From assembly GCF_016009175.1 (NCBI RefSeq), contig NZ_JADUCM010000014.1, positions 62,001 to 126,000 of the forward strand: 64,000 nucleotides of DNA, read 5' to 3'. Of this stretch, positions 52,018 to 61,726 are shown in pieces (the stretch's first letter is position 1; each line of letters starts with the position of its first letter). The position numbers were made by a program, and so were the translations under genes. Below the pieces are notes generated by a model. That model was not told the DNA's origin and did not search any database. It worked only from the letters and a program-made list of their open reading frames with translations. This DNA comes from Pseudomonas alkylphenolica (lineage in GTDB: Bacteria > Pseudomonadota > Gammaproteobacteria > Pseudomonadales > Pseudomonadaceae).

Positions 52018-54741
52018 ATGCCAAAAATCAATACTACGTCAGGCCTGCCTCCCCCTGTGAACAGTGGCCCATCAGTTAAAAGTGAGTCAACTGGATACAT
52101 TCCACTAACGTCTTTCTTTAACGACCCCTATGTAATAGATCATATGGCGCTGGCAAAGGAGATTAGCGACCATCACCAGGGGAGCATTATAAAAAAGCTT
52201 TTTAATAAAAAAGACAACCTTTTAGATTCAGAAGAAAAAATTAAAACCATTGATTACTCCATAAATGACGGTTTTCTGTATAGAGCCCATCGATCGGATT
52301 CGCAGACGGTAATGATGATGGGCATAACCCGTAACACGGAGCAAAACACCAGTGAAAGTTTTGACGATTACCTGACAAAACTATTCAAGCATACTGCCAG
52401 TCATGGCAGTCAGAGTGCCGTATTGTCTTTTAGTTCTCGGAAGGACAAGGCCAAAAAATTCATGTCAGAGGAAAAAGTTTTACTCAAAATTAATGCCGAT
52501 AGCGAGGCTGACAGAAATGAATTCATCTCAACACCCCAACTTATTCTTCAGCACGGCGGACGACTTCTGGAAACAGGAAAAATAGACAGACTGACACTAA
52601 TTTCCGCAATCGATCAGCTCAACAACAAAGAGCATGAATTTTTTTATATTGGAAAACCTCACGGATATCATTATGGTGAGGTACCGCCTTACAAAGTAGA
52701 ATCATTTGGCAGTGATAAAAAATTTAGTAAGCCCATTGATGCAAATAACAAATACATCTGCCAGGAACGTAAACGTGAACCTCTTCCTGAAAATCTGGTA
52801 CTGAGAGAAGATAAGCTTGGTATCTGCAGTGACAATATTTGTTACCCGGATATAAGTAGTTGTTTGACCGTCACCATCAGAAATAAAAACAGCCTTGCTG
52901 GTATTCATCTAACAGTTGCGTCAGACAAGCAGCAGTTGAAAGACTCCCTTGAAGAAATAAAAGAGCTGATAAAAGACATACCAGGCGATGTTATCATTAG
53001 CGCGCCCTTTTCTGAATACAAGAGACATGTTAAAGACAATGACCTCAATACGAGAGCCAAGTTAAAAAAAATAATCTCAAACGTTTTTCCACACTCAGAT
53101 ATCCAAATGTATGACACCTCTGACATTCAGTCAGCACACGTATTCGTAAGCAAAAGCGCGATTCGCCACGAAGATGCTGCCGGCAAACCTGTTATCGGCA
53201 ACCGGTATCCAGAGGTCTCAGCGCAAAATGAGGCCCCTGAAAGAACTAACGCTCCCGTCACAGCGGTCGGAGTACAGGGCACGGTACCCGAAAAATCAGC
53301 GTCAGCGCCCGCTGCGGCGCTGGCCATCCCCATCCCTCCCGAGGTGAGCAGGCTCAGGACGATCGTCTCTCTTGCTGAACTCAAAGAGCAGTCTGGCCGG
53401 CGGGAGCTGCCCCCGGAGGAGGTCCGTAAAGCCCTGCTGGAGGCCGGCGTCCAGCTTGCGGACGTTGCGCGGCATCCGGGCAAAGAAATTCTCGAGGTAA
53501 TCACCGGCGATGAGATTACCGGGAGCAACTATTCGCAAAGCAGCGAAGCGCTGAGCGGCGCGCTCGCTGCGGACTATTTTACTGCTTTTGATACGACCAT
53601 TACCGACACTGAAAAGCTTAGCGGTGACGCCACAAAATCCCTGCTGGACTCCCCGCTGAGGGAGTATGTGGCCGAACACCGTGGCCAGATAAACATGCAT
53701 CCCTGGGCTGACGGTCTCAGCGGGGCGGTGAACACGCCGGCAGTCGGCCAGCAGCACGTTAAGGCCGTCACGGCTTTGTTTACTGAGCTGAAGTCGGAGC
53801 CCGCCATCGGTACGGCCTGGGCACCCGGAGAATCGGCCTCAGCCCGTCCCGGCGTAGCGTTGATGACGGAAAAGCTCCGCGAGCTCGCCAGCGATAAGAA
53901 GGCCGCAGAAGAAAAGCTTACGGCGCACGTTGTGAAACGTGACATTAACATCAGGAAAGACGCTGAGAGAATTGCGCGCCTCAGAGTGGAAGAAAAGGCA
54001 AAAAGGCAGGAAGCAGACAAGCAGGCGTGGAATGCCCTAGGGCGCCACGTTGCAAGCATGGTGGCGGGCGGGCAGGACTGGAGGAACAGCCATGCCAGAC
54101 TGAGGGAAGGTATTGAAGCCCGCTTCAGTCAGGCTTACCACGCCCGCATGGACGCCTATCAACAAGGCAGAGAGGTGGCTGCCCAGAAGCTATCGGCGAT
54201 GCTGAAAAACTTGGCGGAACAGCTCAATGCGCCCGCCCGCAAGAGCGAGGCGCAGGTGAGCGTCGCTGCGCGCGCGGGGCAGAGCGTGGCGAAGGATGCT
54301 GAGGTGGTAAATGCGGACATCGCCGGCAGGCTCGACGCTATCCGGAGAGAGATGGATACGGCGATTCAGGCGTACAACGACGGGCTTAAGAACAAACTGC
54401 CGGAACACGAGATGGCGCAGCGGCTGTCAGCGTTGGAGCGAACCTTGCGAAAAATGGAGTTAACCACTCAGAAGATTTGTGAGCAGATGGGGGCCACGGC
54501 GGGCACGGGCTGGGTGCCAGAGTCGCCGTCGCGACAGGCTGTTGACGCCCTGATGCAGGAGATGGAGCAGCAGGTTATGCAGGACAGGCTTCCGGACGTG
54601 GAAATGAGTTCGAGGCTTCCGGACGTTCCGCAGAGGAGCGTACGTGAGCGCGGGAAGGAGAAGATTGCGCTTGAGCGGTCCGCTCACGACAAGGTTGGGA
54701 ATGAATATCAGGGGGTGTCGGGTCGGCAATCCTACCTGTAG
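52018..54741 (+). CDS. Mosaic toxin/effector-like protein: ADP-ribosyltransferase signature, possible deamidase, helical tail
   Basis: 907 residues. N-terminus 1-30 is Ser/Thr/Pro-rich. Residues ~80-215 show an R-S-E ADP-ribosyltransferase pattern: R89 in FLYRAHR, S-F-S at 137-139 (SAVLSFSSRKDKA), and E205xE207 (NNKEHEFFYIG), as in cholera-toxin-like enzymes. Residues ~260-385 look like a CNF/CheD-type cysteine deamidase: C282 in DISSCLTVTIRNK and H297 (spacing 15, as in CNF1 C866/H881), followed by a long helix. A Pro/Ala linker (~410-440) leads to an all-helical, coiled-coil-prone C-terminal half. The N-terminal half is visibly AT-rich, the C-terminal half GC-rich, so the gene is a fusion. 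No signal peptide is seen. Export route and activity are untested. Confidence 0.72.
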   Translation: MPKINTTSGLPPPVNSGPSVKSESTGYIPLTSFFNDPYVIDHMALAKEISDHHQGSIIKKLFNKKDNLLDSEEKIKTIDYSINDGFLYRAHRSDSQTVMMMGITRNTEQNTSESFDDYLTKLFKHTASHGSQSAVLSFSSRKDKAKKFMSEEKVLLKINADSEADRNEFISTPQLILQHGGRLLETGKIDRLTLISAIDQLNNKEHEFFYIGKPHGYHYGEVPPYKVESFGSDKKFSKPIDANNKYICQERKREPLPENLVLREDKLGICSDNICYPDISSCLTVTIRNKNSLAGIHLTVASDKQQLKDSLEEIKELIKDIPGDVIISAPFSEYKRHVKDNDLNTRAKLKKIISNVFPHSDIQMYDTSDIQSAHVFVSKSAIRHEDAAGKPVIGNRYPEVSAQNEAPERTNAPVTAVGVQGTVPEKSASAPAAALAIPIPPEVSRLRTIVSLAELKEQSGRRELPPEEVRKALLEAGVQLADVARHPGKEILEVITGDEITGSNYSQSSEALSGALAADYFTAFDTTITDTEKLSGDATKSLLDSPLREYVAEHRGQINMHPWADGLSGAVNTPAVGQQHVKAVTALFTELKSEPAIGTAWAPGESASARPGVALMTEKLRELASDKKAAEEKLTAHVVKRDINIRKDAERIARLRVEEKAKRQEADKQAWNALGRHVASMVAGGQDWRNSHARLREGIEARFSQAYHARMDAYQQGREVAAQKLSAMLKNLAEQLNAPARKSEAQVSVAARAGQSVAKDAEVVNADIAGRLDAIRREMDTAIQAYNDGLKNKLPEHEMAQRLSALERTLRKMELTTQKICEQMGATAGTGWVPESPSRQAVDALMQEMEQQVMQDRLPDVEMSSRLPDVPQRSVRERGKEKIALERSAHDKVGNEYQGVSGRQSYL

Positions 54742-54750
54742 GCCATCGAC

Positions 54751-54838
54751 GTAGGAGCCAGGCTTGCCGGCGAAACCTGCACCGCGGTGCCCCTGATACA
54801 CCGCGTCATCGTTTTTCGCGGGCAAGCCACGCTCCTAC
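54751..54838. repeat. Pseudomonas REP element pair
   Basis: GTAGGAGCCAGGCTTGCCGG and the inverted CGCGGGCAAGCCACGCTCCTAC partner. It sits immediately after the mosaic gene, marking the return to core Pseudomonas DNA. Confidence 0.9.
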
Positions 54839-54874
54839 AGGCACGCGTACGCCCCTACAGATCGGCTTGAGCGT

Positions 54875-57529
54875 TTACTGGCGCTGCCTGCGCATCGCCA
54901 GAATCGCATCGTACCGACTGAAAACACCCAATTTGGCGAAGATGTTCTTCAGGTTCCACTTCACCGTCTGCAGGCTCAGGTTCAGCGCCAGGGCGATGTG
55001 CTTGTTCGACATCGACTGTTCCAGCAGGTCGAGGATCTCCTGTTCACGGCGGGTCATAGCCGGTCCCGGCTCACGCGGTACTGGCGCAGCTACGGGCGCT
55101 GCGACCGTCGGTGTTGTCCTGAACAGTTCCTGGCGGTACTCAGCCAGCACCGACCCCTCCTCCAGCTTCAGCTCGCCCAGCATCGACTGGAACACACTGC
55201 CTTCGTCCAGCAAGGTGCGCACCAGGCCCAATCGGTAGCCACAGGCGACTGCTGCTTTGAAGCTGTCCTGCGCTTCACCTTCGCGCTTGAGCGCCTGCAA
55301 GGCGAACGCCCGCAACAAATCGACCTGAACCCGCCAGCGCCCGCGATTGAATTCACCGGCATAGCGCTGTGCGATGTCCAGCGCCTGCAGGGCCGCCTCG
55401 TGTTGCTGCCTGGCCAGTGACAAGCGCGCCCTGGACAACGCCGCCAGCGTCATGATCTCGGCATCGCAAGGCGTTGCCCCACGGTGGTTGCGCGCCAGTT
55501 CATCAAGCCTGCCCTGCAGCACTTCGGCATGGCTGCAATCGTCACACATCAATGCCAGGCGCAATTGCTCGGCCAACATACTGCCCATGCCACGGTCCAG
55601 GCCCAGGCTTGCAAAGTGCTCCTCCTTTTCTGCGAGGTAATCCAGTGCCGCCCGTGGCGACGTTTGCAGATTGATCAGCCGCCCGTGACACAGCGCCGCA
55701 CCAATCATGAACATCGGCGCCGAAAAGCGCAGGATATCCAGGCGGTTAGCGAGGATTTCGCTGGCCTGCTCGGCCCGGTTGAGTTCGTAACACGCCTCGG
55801 CCATCACCACGGCGGCGCTGCAGGCGCTTACCGAGCGCCTGCCATGCAGCCGTTCAGCCTGGTCCAGTACGGGCGCGCACAAGCGCTCGGCTTCGAGCAC
55901 CTTGCCTTCGAGCAGGCTGGCAGAGGCCATCGTCACCTGCCCCATCAAGGCCATCTCGTCGTCAGAGCGCAGGCAGCGGGCTGCCGGTTGCCGGTAGAGG
56001 TTGCGGGCCTGGCCATGGTGCCCGTGCAACGCCAGGCAACTGATGGTCAGCGCAATCCGCACCTGCTCCTGGAACGGAGCAGACAACGCCCTGCCCTCCA
56101 GGGACTCGAGCAACGCCATACAGCGGGCGTCGTCATCCTGGTGCATCGCCAATGCAGCTTTGAGCAATGTCAGTTGCCCTTGCCAGTCCTCGGTCAGGGG
56201 AACGCTTTCAAGCAAACCGATCCAGTCATGTGCCTGGCGCGTGAGCACCGTCAGTACCGCCCCCCAGATTCCCAGCAACAGCAGGTTGGGGTGTGTACTC
56301 AGCACCCCCTGGGGCAACTGCTCCAGCCAGCGCATGAACTGGCTCAGATGACTGACCCGGCGGGTAGAGGGCTGCACACGCTCCAGCAGCCCGACAATCA
56401 AGGCGAAATCTTCACACTGCAGGCCGTGACGAAATGCCTCCTGGACCAGGCCCGCGCGTTCGAACCAGTGTGCCGCGCGCCCGTGCAGCAGCCGCTCATC
56501 CACACCGCTGGCACGCAGGCGCTGCGCGAGGAATTCACCAAACAGCGGATGCATGCGGTACCAGCGCTGGCCCTCATCAACCAGCGGTTGAATGAACAGG
56601 TTATGTTCCTCCAGCGCAGCAATTTTCTGCGCCGCATCAGGATCTTCAAAGATGTACGCCGCCGCTTCAGCGTTAAAACGGCGCAACACGGAGAGCTTTT
56701 GCAGAAACACCAACAACTCGACGGGCAAGCCCGCCACGACATCCTGCGCCAGGTAATCCGCCAGCGCGGCATTGTTGTGCGCAAACGCAGCGCTTTGCAG
56801 GGGCGTACGCGGGTTGTTCTTCAGCGCGATGGCCAATAACTGCAGGCCAATCGGCCAACCGGCAGTCAACGCATGGGCGGCATGAACCGTCTCAAGCTCA
56901 AGCTGCTCATCCAGATGCCCCCTGAGAAACGCCAGCGACTCGCGAAAGTCGAAGGCCAGCTGGGCGCACTCGATTTCACACACCTGGCCCAGCGCCCGCA
57001 GCCGCCCCAGTTGCAGCGCAGAGGCTGCGCGCGAGGCCAGTACCAGGTGCATGTCCTCGGGCAGGTTTTCGCACAGCATCTGCAGCAGCGCGACCGTACG
57101 CGCATCCGTGATGTGATGAGCGTCGTCGACCATAAGATAGAGCTTGCCGCCCAGTTGCGCCAAGGCGTTGATCAGCCGCGCCGATGCCGCCTGTACAGTG
57201 GCATCGGCGGTGTGCAGCGGCTGCAGCAGTTCGTCGTCGATTGCCAGGCCCGCGTGGCGCAAGGCGCCAAACACATTGGCGAAAAACGTCTCAAGGCGAC
57301 CATCGCACGCCGCCAGCGACAGCCACGCCACCTGCGCGCCTGCGGTGATCAATGACTGTCGCCATTGGGCGATCAGCGTCGTCTTGCCAAACCCGGCGCT
57401 GCCGGCTACCAGCACCCGGCGGCTATGCCGCCAGTGCCGTAATTTTTCCAGTAACTGTTCGCGCACGACGGTACGGGTACTCAGCCGCGCAGGCGTGAAC
57501 TGGGTGGTAATCAACGGAACACAGGGCAT
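54875..57529 (-). CDS. LuxR-family MalT-type transcriptional regulator (AcoK/AlkS-like)
   Basis: 884 residues. An N-terminal ATPase region has P-loop VAGSAGFGKTTLIAQW (~41-56) and DDAHHITDARTV. A long tetratricopeptide-like helical region follows, then a C-terminal LuxR helix-turn-helix (RREQEILDLLEQSMSNKHIA; LQTVKWNLKNIFAKLG). MalT-type regulators bind an inducer and ATP, then activate catabolic promoters. It is the last gene of the beta-oxidation operon, 12 bp after the AMP-ligase stop, so it likely controls that operon in response to a pathway intermediate. Confidence 0.92.
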   Translation of the reverse strand: MPCVPLITTQFTPARLSTRTVVREQLLEKLRHWRHSRRVLVAGSAGFGKTTLIAQWRQSLITAGAQVAWLSLAACDGRLETFFANVFGALRHAGLAIDDELLQPLHTADATVQAASARLINALAQLGGKLYLMVDDAHHITDARTVALLQMLCENLPEDMHLVLASRAASALQLGRLRALGQVCEIECAQLAFDFRESLAFLRGHLDEQLELETVHAAHALTAGWPIGLQLLAIALKNNPRTPLQSAAFAHNNAALADYLAQDVVAGLPVELLVFLQKLSVLRRFNAEAAAYIFEDPDAAQKIAALEEHNLFIQPLVDEGQRWYRMHPLFGEFLAQRLRASGVDERLLHGRAAHWFERAGLVQEAFRHGLQCEDFALIVGLLERVQPSTRRVSHLSQFMRWLEQLPQGVLSTHPNLLLLGIWGAVLTVLTRQAHDWIGLLESVPLTEDWQGQLTLLKAALAMHQDDDARCMALLESLEGRALSAPFQEQVRIALTISCLALHGHHGQARNLYRQPAARCLRSDDEMALMGQVTMASASLLEGKVLEAERLCAPVLDQAERLHGRRSVSACSAAVVMAEACYELNRAEQASEILANRLDILRFSAPMFMIGAALCHGRLINLQTSPRAALDYLAEKEEHFASLGLDRGMGSMLAEQLRLALMCDDCSHAEVLQGRLDELARNHRGATPCDAEIMTLAALSRARLSLARQQHEAALQALDIAQRYAGEFNRGRWRVQVDLLRAFALQALKREGEAQDSFKAAVACGYRLGLVRTLLDEGSVFQSMLGELKLEEGSVLAEYRQELFRTTPTVAAPVAAPVPREPGPAMTRREQEILDLLEQSMSNKHIALALNLSLQTVKWNLKNIFAKLGVFSRYDAILAMRRQRQ

Positions 57530-57541
57530 GGCACTATCCGC

Positions 57542-59110
57542 TCAACCAACATTGCGTGTGCGGTTTTCCCAGAAGGGTTTTCGCAGCTCGTTCTTGAGGA
57601 TCTTGCCAACCCCTGACAGCGGCATTGCGTCACGGAACTCGACGCTGCGCGGGCATTTGTAACCGGCTATACGCTCGCGGCAATGGTCAACCAACGCATC
57701 GGCATGGGCATGACCTTCGGCCTTGAGCACAATCACCGCATGCACGCTTTCGCCCCATTTATCCGAAGGAATGCCGATCACTGCGCACTGCGCGACCGCA
57801 GGGTGACTGCTGAGGGCATTTTCCACTTCCGCCGAATAGACGTTCTCGCCGCCACTGACGATCATGTCTTTAAGGCGATCGACGATGTAGACAAAGCCCT
57901 CGTCATCCATGTAGCCGCCATCACCGGTATGCATCCACCCCTGCCTGAGCACCTGGGCGGTATCTTCAGGCCGGTTCCAGTAACCGAGCATGACATTCGG
58001 GCCGCGCACGACGATCTCGCCTACCGCGCCGCGCGGCACTTCGCGCCCCTCGCTGTCGACGATCTTCAGCTCCACGCAGTTGACCGCGCGCCCCGCCGAA
58101 TACATCTTGCCGCTTGCCTGGTGCTGGGCACAGTGATACTCGGCATCGAGCATGGTGCCGCCCGTGGTCAGCTCGGTCATGCCGTAACCCTGAAAAAAGC
58201 CCGCCGCCGGGAAGGCCTCGCAGGCTCGATCGAGCAACGCCGGGGTAATCGGTGACGCGCCATAGACGATGTGGCGAATGGAGCCCAGGGCGATGTCGCA
58301 GGTCCGGGTGTCCGCCTGGCGCGCATCGAGCATCATCTGGATCATGGTCGGGGCCAGCATCAGGTCGGTGACCTGTTCGCTGATGATGGTGCCGATCGCC
58401 GCTTCACCGCTGAACGCCGGCAGCACCACATGGGTGCCACCGCTGACGGTCAGGCAGTACAGGGCCGAGAAGTCGGCGAGGTGAAACATCGGCATGGCAT
58501 GCAGGAACACGGCGTCTTCGCCGAAGAACCCGCGGGTCATCGCCGACAGCCCGGCAAATGCCAGGTTGGCATGGCTGATCATCACGCCTTTGGGGAAACC
58601 GGTAGTGCCGCCGGTGTAAAAAATGCCCAGCAAGGCATCACCGCCTCGGCGCGCATCCTCTTGTGGGACCGCTTCGGCCAGCAAGCTTTCATAGTTGAGC
58701 ATGCCCGTCGGGGTCGGGCCGTCGCCAGCATAAATGACATGGCGAAGGCACGGCGACTGTGCGGCGATGGTGGCACCGATGTCTTTGAACGTGTCGTCGA
58801 CGATCAGCACCCGGGAGTTCGAATCGCACAGCGAATAGACGATTTCAGCGACGCTCCAGCGGGTGTTGACCGGGTTGAGCACGCAATCGGCCCACGGCAC
58901 GCCCAGGGCATATTCGATATAACGCTGCGAGTTGCGCGAGAGCATGGCGATGCAGTCGTCACTGGCCATGCCCAGCGCCTTGAGCGCCCCGGCCAGGCGC
59001 GCAACGCGCTCGCCCAGGCCGGCGAAGGTCAGGCTACGGCCCATTTCACGAATGGCTACCGCGTTGGGGCGCTGCTGAAGATGGCGTTACAGCCCTTGAG
59101 TAATGTACAT
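57542..59110 (-). pseudogene. AMP-dependent acyl-CoA ligase with an in-frame stop at codon 8
   Basis: The reading frame begins at ATG 59110, with a perfect ribosome-binding site (GGAGGCTCCG). It reads MYITQGL then TAA (59089-59087), then RHLQQRPNAVAIRE and M at 59044, and stays open for 501 codons. The rest is intact: YTGGTTGFPKGV P-loop, FFQGYGMTELTTGG, MHTGDGGYMDDEG and GVGKILKNELR (the catalytic Lys). It would activate a carboxylate to acyl-CoA at the head of this beta-oxidation pathway. A short N-terminally truncated protein could still be made by restart at 59044 (500 residues), but that ATG has no good ribosome-binding site. The first base of the TAA most likely was C (CAA, Gln). Confidence 0.8.
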
Positions 59111-59239
59111 CGGAGCCTCCTGTCTTATTATTTTAGGATCGAATCTGAAAGGGATTCGCTGTCCGGCGCAGAATCGTTGATGCCTTCCCTGGCAAGCCGG
59201 GCGACCCTCTCGTGGATGAACGCCGCCCGGCCTTGCCCC

Positions 59240-60391
59240 TTACAGCGAGCGTCCCACCAGCTCACGCTGGATTTCGTTGGCGCCGCCATAGATACGGGCC
59301 ACCCGCGCATCGGCGAACATCCGCGCGATCGGGTACTCGTTCATGTAGCCGAAACCGCCAAAGAACTGCAGGCAATCGTCAATCACTTCGCCCTGGCGGT
59401 CGGTCAGCCAGAACTTGCCCATCGACGCCAGGGTGGTGTCGAGGGTGCCGTCCACCCAGCGCTGCACGATCAGATCGGCGAACAGCCGCGAAGCCAGCGT
59501 GGTGGCTTTGACTTCAGCCAGGGTGAAGCGGGTGTTCTGGAAGTCCAGGATCGACTTGCCAAATGCCTTGCGTTCGCGGGTGTACTCCACCGTCAACGCC
59601 AGCGCACGCTCAAGGGAGGCGGCCGCCTGGATGGAAATTTCCGCGCGCTCATACGGCAACTGCTGCATCAGTTGGGCGAAACCCTGGCCTTCGACGCCGC
59701 CAAGCAGGCAGTCCGCCGGTACTTCGCAGTCCTGGAAGAACATTTCCGAGGTGTCCTGGCCAGGCAGGCCGATCTTGTCCAGGCACTTGCCGCGCTGGAA
59801 ACCCGGGGTGGCGGTATCGACCAGGAACAGCGAGATACCGCGCGAGCCCTTGGCCTCCAGGTCGGTTTTGGCGATCACCACCACCATGTCGCTGTTCTGA
59901 CCATTGCTGATGAAGGTCTTCGAGCCGCTGATCAGGTACTTGTCGCCGTGCTTCACTGCGCGGGTACGCACGCCCTGCAGGTCGGAGCCAGTGCCCGGCT
60001 CGGTCATGGCGATCGAGCAGATGCACTCGCCGGACGCGATCTTTGGCAGCCAATGGCGTTTCTGCGCCTCGGTACCGCCGGCGAGGATGTAGTGACCAAC
60101 GATGTGGTTGATGCTCAGGGCGATACTCATCGCACCGGCATAGGTCAGCTCTTCCATCGCAACCGCATAGTGGGCAGGCGTACCGTCGGCCCCGCCATAC
60201 TCGGAGGGCATGTCCGGGAGGATCATGCCCATTTCGCCACAGGCCAGCCAGGCGCTGCGGTCGGAACGGTGCTGTTCGCGCCATTTGTCTTCGTGCGGCA
60301 GCAATTGCTCGCGCACGAATCGACGGATGCTGTCACGGAAGGCAACCAGGTCGGCATCTTCCCAAGGCGACACGTAGTTCGCTACACGCAT
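59240..60391 (-). CDS. Acyl-CoA dehydrogenase
   Basis: 383 residues. Family motifs are IAMTEPGTGSDLQGVRTRA (~128), YLISGSKTFISNGQNSD and FFGGFGYMNEYPIARMFADA near the end. It oxidises acyl-CoA to the enoyl-CoA with FAD. The C-terminus (RIYGGANEIQREL) has the expected RxxxGxxE helix. It follows the SDR gene by 18 bp in the operon. The chain or branch preference is not clear from the sequence. Confidence 0.94.
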   Translation of the reverse strand: MRVANYVSPWEDADLVAFRDSIRRFVREQLLPHEDKWREQHRSDRSAWLACGEMGMILPDMPSEYGGADGTPAHYAVAMEELTYAGAMSIALSINHIVGHYILAGGTEAQKRHWLPKIASGECICSIAMTEPGTGSDLQGVRTRAVKHGDKYLISGSKTFISNGQNSDMVVVIAKTDLEAKGSRGISLFLVDTATPGFQRGKCLDKIGLPGQDTSEMFFQDCEVPADCLLGGVEGQGFAQLMQQLPYERAEISIQAAASLERALALTVEYTRERKAFGKSILDFQNTRFTLAEVKATTLASRLFADLIVQRWVDGTLDTTLASMGKFWLTDRQGEVIDDCLQFFGGFGYMNEYPIARMFADARVARIYGGANEIQRELVGRSL

Positions 60392-60409
60392 GGTGTTCTC
60401 CTCACTCAG

Positions 60410-61240
60410 TCAGACGTTGCCGAAACCGCCGCCGCACACCAGCACCTGGCCGGAGACGAAATTGGATTCAGGGATGCAGAACAGGTAGACCGAGCCTGCA
60501 GCTTCGTCCGGGGTGCCCGGGCGACCCAGCGGGCACAGCTGGTTGCTGGCAGCAATGGCGGCCGGCTGGATGCCGACCTTGATTTCGCGGCCTTCAATGT
60601 TGACGGTCTTGCTGGCATCACCGGCCAGGGCCTGGGTCATGCGGGTGTCGATATGACCGAAGGCCACGGCGTTGACGTTGACGTTGTAGCGCCCCCACTC
60701 CTTGGACAGCGATTTGGTCATGCCGAGGATGCCCGCCTTGGCAGACGAATAGTTGGCCTGACCGGCGTTGCCGCCTGCGGCGATGGAGGAAATGTTGACC
60801 ACCTTGCGGTTGACCACGCGGCCTTCGGCGGCCTCTTGCTTGGCCAGGGCACTGATGACGGGCTGCGCAGCGCGCAAGATGCGGAACGGCGCGGTCAGGT
60901 GGCAGTCGATGATGGCGTACCACTGCTCGTCGCTCATCTTCTGGATCACGTTGTCCCAGGTGTATCCGGCATTGTTGACGATTATGTCGATGCCGCCAAA
61001 GCTGTCGACCGCTGTCTTGACGAAGCGCTCGGCAAAATCCACGGCAGTGACGCTGCCCACGCAGGCAACCGCTTGGCCACCGGCAGCACGAATTTCGCCC
61101 ACCACGTCTTCGGCCGGGCCGGCGTCGAGGTCATTGACCACCACGCGGGCGCCATCAGCAGCCAGTTTCAGGGCGACACTGCGGCCGATACCACGACCGG
61201 AGCCAGTGACCAGGGCGACTTTGCCTTCGAGTTTTTTCAT
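60410..61240 (-). CDS. Short-chain dehydrogenase/reductase (3-hydroxyacyl-CoA dehydrogenase-like)
   Basis: 276 residues from the ATG at 61240 (MKKLEGKVALVTGSGRGIGR). The NAD(P)-binding TGSGRGIG and NNAG are present, with catalytic Ser in NISSIAAGG and Tyr/Lys in ANYSSAKAG. In context it likely oxidises the (R)-3-hydroxyacyl-CoA made by the R-specific MaoC hydratases. A further in-frame start at 61258 is possible; the one chosen has AAGG upstream. Confidence 0.93.
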   Translation of the reverse strand: MKKLEGKVALVTGSGRGIGRSVALKLAADGARVVVNDLDAGPAEDVVGEIRAAGGQAVACVGSVTAVDFAERFVKTAVDSFGGIDIIVNNAGYTWDNVIQKMSDEQWYAIIDCHLTAPFRILRAAQPVISALAKQEAAEGRVVNRKVVNISSIAAGGNAGQANYSSAKAGILGMTKSLSKEWGRYNVNVNAVAFGHIDTRMTQALAGDASKTVNIEGREIKVGIQPAAIAASNQLCPLGRPGTPDEAAGSVYLFCIPESNFVSGQVLVCGGGFGNV

Positions 61241-61282
61241 TGTTAAGACCTTCTTCAAACGTCTTCTAGCGGTAAGGGGGCT

Positions 61283-61717
61283 TCAGGCCAGGGCGACGAC
61301 GGCGTCGCCGACGACCTTGGGTTCGCCGTACTGGTTGGCGCACTGGATCTGCAGGCGTACACGCTGCTCGCCGTCGGCCTCGAACTTTTCCGTAACGCGG
61401 CCGGTCAGGTGCGGGATGTGGCCAATCTGGGTAATGCCGACAAAGCGCATGGAAAAACTGCGGATCTGCGTTTGCGGCACCCAGTTGGTCAGCAGCCGGC
61501 CCAGGTAGGCGGCCGACAACATGCCGTGGGCGAACACGTCGGGGACGCGGGCCTTGCGGGCAAAATCGATGTCGATGTGGATCTGGTTGTGGTCACCGGA
61601 CGCACCGGCGTACAACGCCAGCATGGTGCGATTGACCGGACGCAGCCTGAGCAGCGGCAATTCGGTGCCGACGTGTACATCGCTGTACTGAGGGGCACGG
61701 ATCGGGGTATGGGTCAT
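61283..61717 (-). CDS. MaoC-like enoyl-CoA hydratase
   Basis: 144 residues. A hot-dog fold with the hydratase motif D-x4-H is seen in AGASGDHNQIHIDIDFARKA, and FAHGMLSAAYLGRLLTNWV follows. It hydrates enoyl-CoA R-specifically. It is probably the active half of a heterodimer with the next gene, as in ChsH1-ChsH2 of steroid-degrading actinobacteria. Confidence 0.9.
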   Translation of the reverse strand: MTHTPIRAPQYSDVHVGTELPLLRLRPVNRTMLALYAGASGDHNQIHIDIDFARKARVPDVFAHGMLSAAYLGRLLTNWVPQTQIRSFSMRFVGITQIGHIPHLTGRVTEKFEADGEQRVRLQIQCANQYGEPKVVGDAVVALA

Positions 61718-61726
61718 GACTAGGCC

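Noticed and set aside
58271..61246. 991-codon plus-strand frame across the beta-oxidation genes
   Set aside because: It spans three real minus-strand genes; the translation is His/Gln/Val/Gly-rich with no recognisable domain.
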